Position numbers and translations under genes: made by a program
Assembly (NCBI GenBank): GCA_905236665.1
Contig: CAJONF010000122.1
Span: 1 to 6,670 of the forward strand
Length of the DNA: 6,670 nt
Reading direction: 5' to 3'
Source of the DNA: an uncultured Selenomonadaceae bacterium
GTDB lineage: Bacteria; Bacillota; Negativicutes; Selenomonadales; Selenomonadaceae
The notes under the pieces: model-generated
What the model saw: the letters and a program-made list of their open reading frames with translations, nothing else
Told to the model about the DNA's origin: nothing
Databases searched by the model: none
In this document: positions 1-4,984 of the stretch, one piece after another
Position numbering within the stretch: the first letter of the stretch is position 1
Layout: each line of letters begins with the position of its first letter

Positions 1-119
1 GTGTAGCGTTTGCCGCAACTCGGACAGGTTCCATTTGTTCGCTGAGGGCGCGGCGTGTCAAAGGGATAAGCTCCGAGTTTGCGCCCGCAATGAGGACAGT
101 TCGCACTCTTCGTAGACAT
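1..119 (-). CDS. Zinc-ribbon protein, N-terminal fragment (runs off the window edge)
   Basis: Only the first 39 codons are inside the window. The translation begins MSTKSANCPHCGRKLGA and contains two Cys-x2-Cys knuckles (C8/C11 and C32/C35) about 20 residues apart, the layout of a zinc ribbon that binds one Zn with four cysteines. The rest of the protein, and so its function, is unseen. The start at 119 is chosen because GGAG at 131-128 lies 8 nt upstream; an in-frame ATG at 125 is only 2 nt from that GGAG and is unlikely. The gene follows the 355-aa gene by about 40 nt with no convincing terminator between them, so it is probably co-transcribed with it and the XRE regulator. Its first codons closely resemble the sequence just upstream of the 355-aa gene (1264-1289). 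Confidence 0.75.
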   Translation of the reverse strand, partial: MSTKSANCPHCGRKLGAYPFDTPRPQRTNGTCPSCGKRY

Positions 120-158
120 ATACATCACTCCAATCAACTTTTGTTGTCTAAAAAATTT

Positions 159-1226
159 TTATTCATATACATCCAAGCAAACTTTTATGAAATTGACGGC
201 AACCCAAATATTATTATATTCGGGATGATCCAATCCCATCATAACAGCTTTAATTTCATTATTAATTACAAGTTCGCCCTGTGCAAATCCTTCGTTCAAG
301 GTTATGGACTCTATATCTTTAAAGCTAATAAATTTTGCCAAAGTCTCATTATGATTGTGAATATGGATTCCGTGAGTTGTAACCAAAAATCCATTTTCTG
401 CACCGCCAAAAAATGTATCATCAAAACACAAAATCGGAATCTCATGCGGAACCAGTTTTGCATATGCAGTTATGGCGTTCATAAATTTTTTCTGGGTTTT
501 GCTGTCCTGTATCGAGCAGAAATACAGTTTTCTAACTTTATCAGTACCGGTCTCGTACAATTTTCTTAAAAATTTCCTTGAAATCTCGTCACAATCAGCC
601 ATAGTCAATTCACTAAGCTTTTTTTTGCGATAAATCACCTCTTCAACAGGCGGCTCATTTTTAACAGCAGAAGATTGAATTTGCGTTGACGTACTTTTAA
701 CTTTTTCCGTTCTGTCTGGATGAGTTTGTATTTTAGTCTGTTCTTCTTTGCTCTGCACAGGATTTTTTTGACCGCCACCGCGAGTTTCTTCTGTTTTATT
801 TTGTTTTGGTTTTTTACTGGTATCACGTCGCCTTTCGGGGCGCGGAGGATAATATTGCTGTAAATTTTTCCATCTCGGCTGGAACGGCAAAGCAAAGCCA
901 ATAGCCACAGTTTGCCTCAAATAGGTCTTATTATTTCTGTTTTTGATATAATCCACCCACGGACTTGTTTCTATATTGTACTTATTACAAAGGTCTTCAA
1001 TCATGTCAGCCATCTTAGAAAATCTGTCTTCAGAAAGTAATTTTGAAAATTTGTCATTTATTCTTATCAAAACCGGAATGTAATCTACACCATCAGATTT
1101 CAGTTGTTCACGTATCGCCTCTCTAGCATCAAAAGCTGATTCATTCGCTACGATCTGATATTCCATACAAATATTGTACTCTTCAGTTGTTATTTTGCCG
1201 TCTCTTTCTTCATCATACTCATACAT
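159..1226 (-). CDS. Uncharacterised 355-aa protein with charged linker and possible PH-like C-terminal domain
   Basis: I do not recognise this protein. Three parts are visible. Residues 1-120 form a mixed, probably folded region that starts with an EF-hand-like loop (D5, E7, D9, G10, I12, E16); a single such loop without a partner may be chance. Residues about 125-198 are low-complexity, rich in Lys, Gln, Thr, Pro, Arg and Glu, typical of a disordered linker. Residues about 200-355 look like an alpha/beta domain, and the stretch with GFLVTTHGIHIHN, then FISFKDIESITL, resembles bacterial PH-like domains; this is a judgement from pattern, not a search. There is no signal peptide or membrane segment, so it is probably cytoplasmic. 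GGAGGG (1238-1233) sits 6 nt before the ATG at 1226, which supports this start, but the frame is open upstream to the XRE stop and encodes a zinc-ribbon-like sequence, so the real start may be at an ATT near 1289. The gene is A/T-richer than the envelope genes (20 G+C in the 60 bases at 241-300, against 32 of 60 at 2041-2100), suggesting an accessory origin. Confidence 0.7.
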   Translation of the reverse strand: MYEYDEERDGKITTEEYNICMEYQIVANESAFDAREAIREQLKSDGVDYIPVLIRINDKFSKLLSEDRFSKMADMIEDLCNKYNIETSPWVDYIKNRNNKTYLRQTVAIGFALPFQPRWKNLQQYYPPRPERRRDTSKKPKQNKTEETRGGGQKNPVQSKEEQTKIQTHPDRTEKVKSTSTQIQSSAVKNEPPVEEVIYRKKKLSELTMADCDEISRKFLRKLYETGTDKVRKLYFCSIQDSKTQKKFMNAITAYAKLVPHEIPILCFDDTFFGGAENGFLVTTHGIHIHNHNETLAKFISFKDIESITLNEGFAQGELVINNEIKAVMMGLDHPEYNNIWVAVNFIKVCLDVYE

Positions 1227-1289
1227 ATAAAACCCTCCAAACGTTATGGCGTTTACACAGCTCGGACAATTTGCGCTCTTTGAAATAAT
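1227..1289 (-). other. In-frame zinc-ribbon-like extension lacking a canonical start codon
   Basis: On the minus strand the 63 nt before the 355-aa gene read in frame as IISKSANCPSCVNAITFGG, then Phe-Tyr, and continue straight into its Met codon. The six codons for KSANCP at 1280-1263 match those of the zinc-ribbon gene at the window start (110-93) in amino acids while differing at four third positions, all synonymous. TGAGGAG at 1304-1298 puts GGAG 8 nt before the ATT at 1289, exactly the spacing used by the ATG of the other gene. Only one Cys-x2-Cys is kept. It may be an N-terminal extension started from a rare ATT codon, which would give a 376-aa protein, or the remnant of a duplicated zinc-ribbon start. 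No ATG, GTG or TTG lies in this frame between the XRE stop and 1226. Confidence 0.55.
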
Positions 1290-1297
1290 AGCAAATA

Positions 1298-1304
1298 CTC
1301 CTCA
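1298..1304 (-). promoter_or_regulatory. Ribosome binding site overlapping the XRE stop codon
   Basis: TGAGGAG on the minus strand merges the XRE stop TGA with a strong Shine-Dalgarno GAGGAG. The downstream ATG at 1226 is about 70 nt away and has its own GGAGGG, so this site would be idle unless translation starts at the ATT at 1289. A TTG at 1294 is out of frame and opens only a 13-codon frame. Confidence 0.5.
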
Positions 1305-1673
1305 AATTTTCTTGTCAGAAAAAATTTTATCAGCTTTCTCGAATTGTTCAAGCATTTTATCCATGTCGTCGTTTAATTTTTTTATCTCCTCGAAAGTTTC
1401 TTTCATGTCGCTCCAAAAATTTTTCAAGTCAGATTTATAAACGCCGTCAATATCGGTGAGCAACGCCAATTCCACGTCCAAAGCGTGAGCGATTCTAATC
1501 AGCATGGGCAGAGAAATATTTTTGTTCGCAGAGGCGTTTTCAATGTGCGACAGATAATTTTTGTTGATATTGAGTTTTTCGGCGAGTTCCGCCTGCGTCA
1601 TATTGCGCAATCTGCGAAAACCAGCAATGCGCATACCAATACAGCGCATTTCCTCTCGAAAATCTTCTTTCAT
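1302..1673 (-). CDS. XRE-family helix-turn-helix transcriptional regulator
   Basis: The 123-aa protein carries an HTH_3/Cro-C1 domain at about residues 14-74. It reads RIAGFRRLRNMTQAELAEKL, followed by the recognition-helix region NKNYLSHIE (37-45) and the usual LPMLIRIAHALDVEL closing helices. Residues 80-123 are strongly charged and probably helical or coiled-coil (FWSDMKETFEEIKKLNDDM), likely for dimerisation or partner contact. No enzymatic or metal-binding domain is present. The ATG at 1673 is preceded by GGGAGG (1686-1681) with 7 nt spacing and a promoter at 1734-1707. Later ATGs at codons 9 and 14 would cut into the first helix. It is the first gene of the accessory module and the best candidate to control that promoter and its own expression; this is inference, since no clear operator palindrome was found. 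Confidence 0.85.
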   Translation of the reverse strand: MKEDFREEMRCIGMRIAGFRRLRNMTQAELAEKLNINKNYLSHIENASANKNISLPMLIRIAHALDVELALLTDIDGVYKSDLKNFWSDMKETFEEIKKLNDDMDKMLEQFEKADKIFSDKKI

Positions 1674-1706
1674 GTGTCAGCCTCCCGAACATTTTCTTTG
1701 ACGATT

Positions 1707-1734
1707 ATTCTATCAGAAAAATTCCGCTTGTCTA
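1707..1734 (-). promoter_or_regulatory. Predicted sigma-A-type promoter of the XRE module
   Basis: On the minus strand TAGACA (1734-1729, one mismatch to TTGACA) and TAGAAT (1712-1707) are separated by 16 nt. The site lies between the lpxD terminator and the XRE ribosome binding site, leaving a leader of about 25-30 nt. It implies the accessory module is transcribed independently of the envelope operon. Confidence 0.55.
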
Positions 1735-1772
1735 ACGCCCTGTAGGCGAACTTTTTTACAGAATAGGTACAC

Positions 1773-1799
1773 AAAAAAAATGGCAGATAAATATCTGCC
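1773..1799 (-). terminator. Intrinsic terminator after lpxD
   Basis: A perfect palindrome at 1782-1799 (GGCAGATA, two bases, TATCTGCC) is followed on the minus strand by one A and then eight Ts (1780-1773). This is a Rho-independent terminator for leftward transcription, 19 nt after the lpxD stop. The opposite side lacks a T-run, so it is one-directional. Confidence 0.88.
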
Positions 1800-1818
1800 G
1801 CGTAAAAGATTTTATATT

Positions 1819-2835
1819 TTATTCACTGCGCGTTTTAAGTTGCTTTTTTAGTTCGCGGACTGTTTCTACCAGCTCGGGTATTTTTTTCAAAGCCGCCTGA
1901 TGTCTAAGCCAGTCGTTGTGAGATTGAATGGGAAAACCTGCACCGAAAAAATTTTCTGGCATATTTTTTGAAATGCCCGAACGCGCCGCGTAAACCGAAT
2001 TGCCGCCGATTGTGATATGCCCGACCGTGCCGACTTGCCCGCCGAAAGTTACGTTATCGCCAACCGTTGTAGAGCCGGAAATCCCCGTTTGTGCCACGAT
2101 TAAACAGTTCGCGCCGATTTTACAGTTATGCGCAATGTGAACAAGGTTATCAATCTTTGTGCCGTGCCCTATAATCGTCGAACCCATTGCAGCACGATCT
2201 ATTCCAACGTGTGCGCCAATTTCCACGTCGTCTTCAATAACCACGTTGCCGACCTGCGGAACTTTTGTATGCACACCGTCTTTTGTAGTAAAGCCGAAAC
2301 CATCCGAGCCGATAACCGCTGAAGAATGAATCACACAGCGTTTACCGATTTTGCAGAATTCGCGAACGGTTGCACTTGAATAAATTATCGTGTTCTCGCC
2401 AATCGAAGCGTGCTGACCAATGTAGACGTGCGGATAAATAATCGCGCCGCTTTGAATTTCCGCGCCATCGTCCACCACTGCAAAGGGCATAATCGTTGCA
2501 CCTTCAGAAATTTTTGCACCATTGCCGATATGAGCTTTGGGACTTATGCCGACAGGGATTTTTATTTTTGGCGTGAACAATTCAAGCAATTTGGCAAAAG
2601 CCGCCCGCGGATCCGAAATTTTTATTGCGGGTTTAGGAAAGTCCTGCGTGTCTAGCGGGATTAAAACTGCCGACGCCTTGGAACTTTTTGCCGCGTCAAG
2701 GTGTGGCGGCACCGCAAAAATTAAATCTCCTGCTCGCGCCATGGTTATATTTGACAGCCCGCTGATCTTTGTTAAGCCGTCGCCTGCCAGTTGTCCGTTT
2801 AAAAGTTCAGCCAGCTCCTTTAAAGTTTTTTCCAT
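1819..2835 (-). CDS. lpxD: UDP-3-O-(3-hydroxyacyl)glucosamine N-acyltransferase (LpxD)
   Basis: LpxD transfers a 3-hydroxyacyl chain from acyl-ACP to the 2-amino group of UDP-3-O-acylglucosamine, the third step of lipid A synthesis at the cytoplasmic side of the inner membrane. The 338-aa length is normal. Residues 1-95 form the uridine-binding domain. Residues about 98-290 are a left-handed beta helix of hexapeptide repeats (IGNGAKISEGATI, IGENTI, VTFGGQVGTVGHITIGG). The family signature SDGFGF is at 177-182 and the catalytic histidine is expected at H236 in HIAHNCKIG. The C-terminal helix (about 300-338) would contact acyl carrier protein and the trimer partner. The gene follows the lipoprotein Skp gene by 12 nt with only a weak AGCAGG-like ribosome binding site, suggesting translational coupling. 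It ends its operon: a terminator follows directly, and lpxC, fabZ and lpxA, often next to lpxD in diderm Firmicutes, are absent here. Confidence 0.96.
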   Translation of the reverse strand: MEKTLKELAELLNGQLAGDGLTKISGLSNITMARAGDLIFAVPPHLDAAKSSKASAVLIPLDTQDFPKPAIKISDPRAAFAKLLELFTPKIKIPVGISPKAHIGNGAKISEGATIMPFAVVDDGAEIQSGAIIYPHVYIGQHASIGENTIIYSSATVREFCKIGKRCVIHSSAVIGSDGFGFTTKDGVHTKVPQVGNVVIEDDVEIGAHVGIDRAAMGSTIIGHGTKIDNLVHIAHNCKIGANCLIVAQTGISGSTTVGDNVTFGGQVGTVGHITIGGNSVYAARSGISKNMPENFFGAGFPIQSHNDWLRHQAALKKIPELVETVRELKKQLKTRSE

Positions 2836-2847
2836 TGTATCGCCTGC

Positions 2848-3279
2848 TCACTGCATTTTTTTAATAACTTCGTCAGTCACGTCAATCGCGCCTTGGAAAA
2901 TTAATTTCTGGTCTTCGGAATTGTTTATAACCACGTCGATATTTTTTTCACGCGAAATTTCTTCAATGACAACGTCCATACGATTTTTTATCTGCGCGGC
3001 GTAAGCTTGGTTTATGCCGTCCAGTTTACGCTGAAAGTCCATTTGCAATTTTAATTTTTCTTCATCAGTCATATCGGGTTTGGCGTTCATGTCTTGTTCA
3101 AATTTTTGTTGAGCTTCGTTAACTTTGGTTTCAGCTTCGCCGGTCAAAGTTTTAACTCGCGGGGCTTCCTCCATGATTTTTGTAACGTCCACGGCTCCTA
3201 TTTGAGCTTGTCCACAGCCGCTTAAAATCAACGACGAAGCAAGCAGAGCCATTGCCGCCAACTTTCCTGTTAAATTCAT
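2848..3279 (-). CDS. Skp/OmpH-family periplasmic chaperone-like lipoprotein
   Basis: This 143-aa protein has a lipoprotein signal peptide ending in the lipobox L19-S-G-C22, so the mature protein should be lipidated and anchored at Cys22. The mature part starts IGAVDVTKIMEEAP, continues with a charged helical hairpin (about 42-105) and closes with DVVINN and FQGAIDVTDEVIKKM. These are the two strand segments that form the small trimerisation body in Skp, with the helices forming a tentacle. Skp proteins bind unfolded outer-membrane proteins in the periplasm. GGAG (3291-3288) sits 8 nt before the ATG, and the gene begins 14 nt after the larger paralogue's stop. Standard Skp is soluble, so lipid anchoring is a notable variation. 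The family assignment is firm; the client proteins are unknown. Confidence 0.85.
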   Translation of the reverse strand: MNLTGKLAAMALLASSLILSGCGQAQIGAVDVTKIMEEAPRVKTLTGEAETKVNEAQQKFEQDMNAKPDMTDEEKLKLQMDFQRKLDGINQAYAAQIKNRMDVVIEEISREKNIDVVINNSEDQKLIFQGAIDVTDEVIKKMQ

Positions 3280-3293
3280 TTATACCACTCCAA

Positions 3294-4352
3294 TCACAGT
3301 CGATTCATTTCTTTAATTAAATCGTCGGTCAAGTCGCGCGCGTCTTTGCCGGGGAAAAGCACGGCTCCAACACTTTCAGGCGGCTTGAAATCAAAATTCC
3401 AATTCATGCGGTGCAAAGAAAATTTATCGTCGGGACTGCGCTTTATGAAAACCATCTCCAGCCGATAAACTGCCGCCAGCATTGTTGCCTTGTCGGCTAT
3501 CGCGTCTAAAATTTTTTTCTCAAGTTCTGAACGTTCCCTGCTAACTTCGTTTAACTCTGTAAAAAGTTCGCGTCGCCGGATTTGCCGTTCTTCCATTTCG
3601 CGCAGAGAATCTTCCATAAGTTTTCTATTGCGCTCGGTGACATCTGATTCTTTTTTACGCGCTTGAGCTTCAACAATTTCGCGCAGTCTGTCAGATTCAG
3701 CCTTCAAGCGTTTTTCGTCTTCAGCAACAGAATCATTTGCATATTGCTCAATTTCCGCCAGCCATTTATCAAGCAAATCTTTTTGCGCCTGGTTACGACG
3801 AAATTCCACATCGTCAAGCTTTTTAACAAGCTCGTCAGTCTGTTCCTGCGTGAGCTGTAAATTATCGGCATTCTGCAGTTTCAGCTGAATATTTAAATTT
3901 TCGTTTAAGAATTCGGCGCGGATTTTGTCGCGTTCCTCAATGTAACGTGGCTCGGAATTTTTGCGATATTCTTCTGCCGCCGCCTTTTTGCGCATTTCCA
4001 GTTCCGCCATTTGGCTGATTATGAGTTGTGCATTTTTCTGCCAAGCCGCCTCGTCGAAAACTTCTGTATTAGGATCTGGTGGCGGGATTTTCGGCAATTC
4101 GACAACTTTCATTGCCTCGTTTAATTCCAGCCGCAAACGAAGTTCCGTTGCTTGCAATTCGGCAAGATGTTCACCGTCGGGATGTGCCGCTTGGATTTTT
4201 TCTATATCGATTATTCCTACGCCGCGATTTTGCGCAGGCTTATCAACTTTTTTTTCGACAGGCTCGGCGGGCAGTTCGGGTGTTTTGTAGAAATAGAGTC
4301 CGCCGCCGATTAAAATTGCCATCGCCGCCGCTGTCAACGCCCTATAATTCAC
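3294..4352 (-). CDS. Enlarged Skp/OmpH-like protein with long coiled-coil insertion
   Basis: This 352-aa protein has an N-terminal hydrophobic segment (about 7-22, no clear cleavage site), a Pro/Lys-rich spacer, and then VGIIDIEKIQAAHPDG at 45-60. That motif matches the VGVIDYQAAFAAHPD opening of the smaller paralogue upstream. The end, GAVLFPGKDARDLTDDLIKEM, matches the GGQDITHDVI and GAIDVTDEVI endings of the two paralogues. Between them, about 60-300, lies a very long Glu/Arg/Lys/Leu-rich helical region, roughly 180-200 residues more than in ordinary Skp, with a proline break near 87-95 (LPKIPPPDP). It is probably an inner-membrane-tethered periplasmic protein with extended tentacles. The start is GTG at 4352, supported by AGGAGG (4366-4361) at 8 nt; the next ATG (codon 11) would remove part of the membrane segment. 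The family link is good; the role of the extension is unknown. Confidence 0.75.
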   Translation of the reverse strand: MNYRALTAAAMAILIGGGLYFYKTPELPAEPVEKKVDKPAQNRGVGIIDIEKIQAAHPDGEHLAELQATELRLRLELNEAMKVVELPKIPPPDPNTEVFDEAAWQKNAQLIISQMAELEMRKKAAAEEYRKNSEPRYIEERDKIRAEFLNENLNIQLKLQNADNLQLTQEQTDELVKKLDDVEFRRNQAQKDLLDKWLAEIEQYANDSVAEDEKRLKAESDRLREIVEAQARKKESDVTERNRKLMEDSLREMEERQIRRRELFTELNEVSRERSELEKKILDAIADKATMLAAVYRLEMVFIKRSPDDKFSLHRMNWNFDFKPPESVGAVLFPGKDARDLTDDLIKEMNRL

Positions 4353-4360
4353 TGCGCCAG

Positions 4361-4366
4361 CCTCCT
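4361..4366 (-). promoter_or_regulatory. Shine-Dalgarno AGGAGG that fixes a GTG start
   Basis: A perfect AGGAGG lies 8 nt upstream of the GTG at 4352, deciding the start of the 352-aa Skp-like gene. It follows directly the T-run of the preceding hairpin, so folding or termination there would affect this gene's expression. Confidence 0.75.
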
Positions 4367-4444
4367 AAAAAAAGTGATTAGTGAAAAGTGGTTAGCGATT
4401 AGAAATTTTTTTTACTAACCACTAACCACTAATCATTAATCACT
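4367..4444 (-). terminator. Hairpin plus T-run between Skp paralogues: probable internal terminator or attenuator
   Basis: Arms 4415-4444 and 4373-4402 pair over 30 positions around a 12-nt A/T loop: by hand count 25 Watson-Crick pairs, two G-U pairs and three mismatches in the minus-strand RNA. The stem is followed immediately by a T-run (complement of the A's at 4373-4367). It starts 2 nt after the stop codon of the 155-aa Skp gene. The stem is A/U-rich, so termination may be partial, which would make the first Skp gene more abundant than the downstream genes. It could instead be a mobile or slipped repeat with no regulatory role. Confidence 0.6.
4373..4444. repeat. Inverted pair of degenerate 7-bp tandem repeat arrays
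   Basis: Each 30-bp arm is itself a tandem array with a 7-bp period of consensus AGTGRTT. The left arm on the plus strand reads AGTGATT, AGTGAAA, AGTGGTT, AGCGATT. The right arm on the minus strand reads AGTGATT, AATGATT, AGTGGTT, AGTGGTT. The two arrays face each other across 12 nt. Such telomere-like short tandem units are unusual inside an envelope operon. Confidence 0.85.
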
Positions 4445-4446
4445 AG

Positions 4447-4914
4447 TTATTTCTTGCCGAGATCCGCGATAACGTCATGGGTTATATCCTGTCCACCATA
4501 AACAACCGCCATTTTGTCGATTACTACTGCTAAACCTTTTTTGTCGGCAACTTTTTTTATTGAAGCCTCAACAGCGCGTCTTATCGGTTCAACCAATTCC
4601 TGTTGCTTATTGGCAATGCGTTCTTGGCATTGGTGATAATAATCCGCTTTTTCTTGATCATTCATGCCGGCAGATTTTTCGTCGAATTCTTTTTTAATTT
4701 CGTTTATTGTGGTTTCCATTTGGCTTTGCAGATTTTGTACGTCCGGATGCGCCGCAAATGCCGCTTGATAATCAATGACACCGACGCTTGACGAACTAGC
4801 CGCCGAAGCAATGTTGCCTGTCTGTGTCAATGCGAGCGCAACCACTGAGCCGATAAAAATCACCGCAATTAAAATGCTAACGATTTTAACTTGTTTCTTT
4901 TCCAATTTTATCAT
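4447..4914 (-). CDS. Skp/OmpH-family periplasmic outer-membrane-protein chaperone
   Basis: This 155-aa protein has an N-terminal hydrophobic segment (about 10-30) and a possible signal-peptidase site after ASA38, so it is exported, either released or N-anchored. The mature region has the classic OmpH/Skp layout. A strand with VGVIDYQAAFAAHPD (44-58) is followed by a helical hairpin rich in Glu/Lys/Gln (about 60-120), then GLAVVIDKMAVVYGGQDITHDVI, which completes the trimerisation body. The length fits the family. It would bind unfolded outer-membrane proteins on their way to the Bam complex. AAGGAG lies about 10 nt before the ATG and a good promoter lies at 4984-4956, making this the first gene of the Skp-Skp-Skp-lpxD unit. 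bamA, a frequent neighbour of Skp genes, is not in the window. Confidence 0.88.
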   Translation of the reverse strand: MIKLEKKQVKIVSILIAVIFIGSVVALALTQTGNIASAASSSSVGVIDYQAAFAAHPDVQNLQSQMETTINEIKKEFDEKSAGMNDQEKADYYHQCQERIANKQQELVEPIRRAVEASIKKVADKKGLAVVIDKMAVVYGGQDITHDVIADLGKK

Positions 4915-4955
4915 TCCAAATACTCTCCTTAAATCATTTAACTATAATGCCGCCG

Positions 4956-4984
4956 ATTATATCAAAGGTCTTTGCCCTTTGCAA
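4956..4984 (-). promoter_or_regulatory. Predicted sigma-A-type promoter of the Skp-lpxD operon
   Basis: On the minus strand TTGCAA (4984-4979) and a perfect TATAAT (4961-4956) are separated by 17 nt. Transcription would begin near 4950, giving a leader of about 35 nt before the ATG at 4914. The spacer contains a perfect 6-bp inverted repeat, CAAAGG/CCTTTG (4963-4968 and 4976-4981), overlapping the edge of the -35 box, a possible operator. Confidence 0.75.

Noticed and set aside
120..158. Terminator between the 355-aa gene and the zinc-ribbon gene.
   Set aside because: Only a 4-bp CAAC-AAAA-GTTG stem without a following T-run is present, so read-through is more likely.
90..569. Plus-strand open frame of 159 codons antisense to the 355-aa gene.
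   Set aside because: No recognisable domain, no good ribosome binding site, and lower-complexity composition typical of the reverse strand of an A/T-rich gene. The minus-strand frame is longer and has a proper start.
635..901. Minus-strand frame of 88 codons inside the 355-aa gene, Lys/Arg-rich.
   Set aside because: It is a shifted reading of the low-complexity linker region and has no start signal of its own.
1256..1294. Short TTG-started frame of 13 codons after the XRE stop.
   Set aside because: The start is too close to the Shine-Dalgarno (3 nt), and the overlapping frame shows a clear protein match to the neighbouring zinc-ribbon gene.
2537..3004. Plus-strand frame of 155 codons across the lpxD start and the lipoprotein Skp gene.
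   Set aside because: It lies antisense to two confidently identified genes and spans their junction; the product resembles no family.
3961..4381. Plus-strand frames (109 and 100 codons) opposite the 352-aa Skp-like gene.
   Set aside because: Ser/Ala/Arg-rich translations are the expected shadow of a Glu/Ala/Lys-rich coiled-coil gene; no start signals.
4373..4444. CRISPR-like interpretation of the repeated AGTGRTT units.
   Set aside because: The units are 7 bp, degenerate and directly adjacent with no spacers, and they form an inverted pair.
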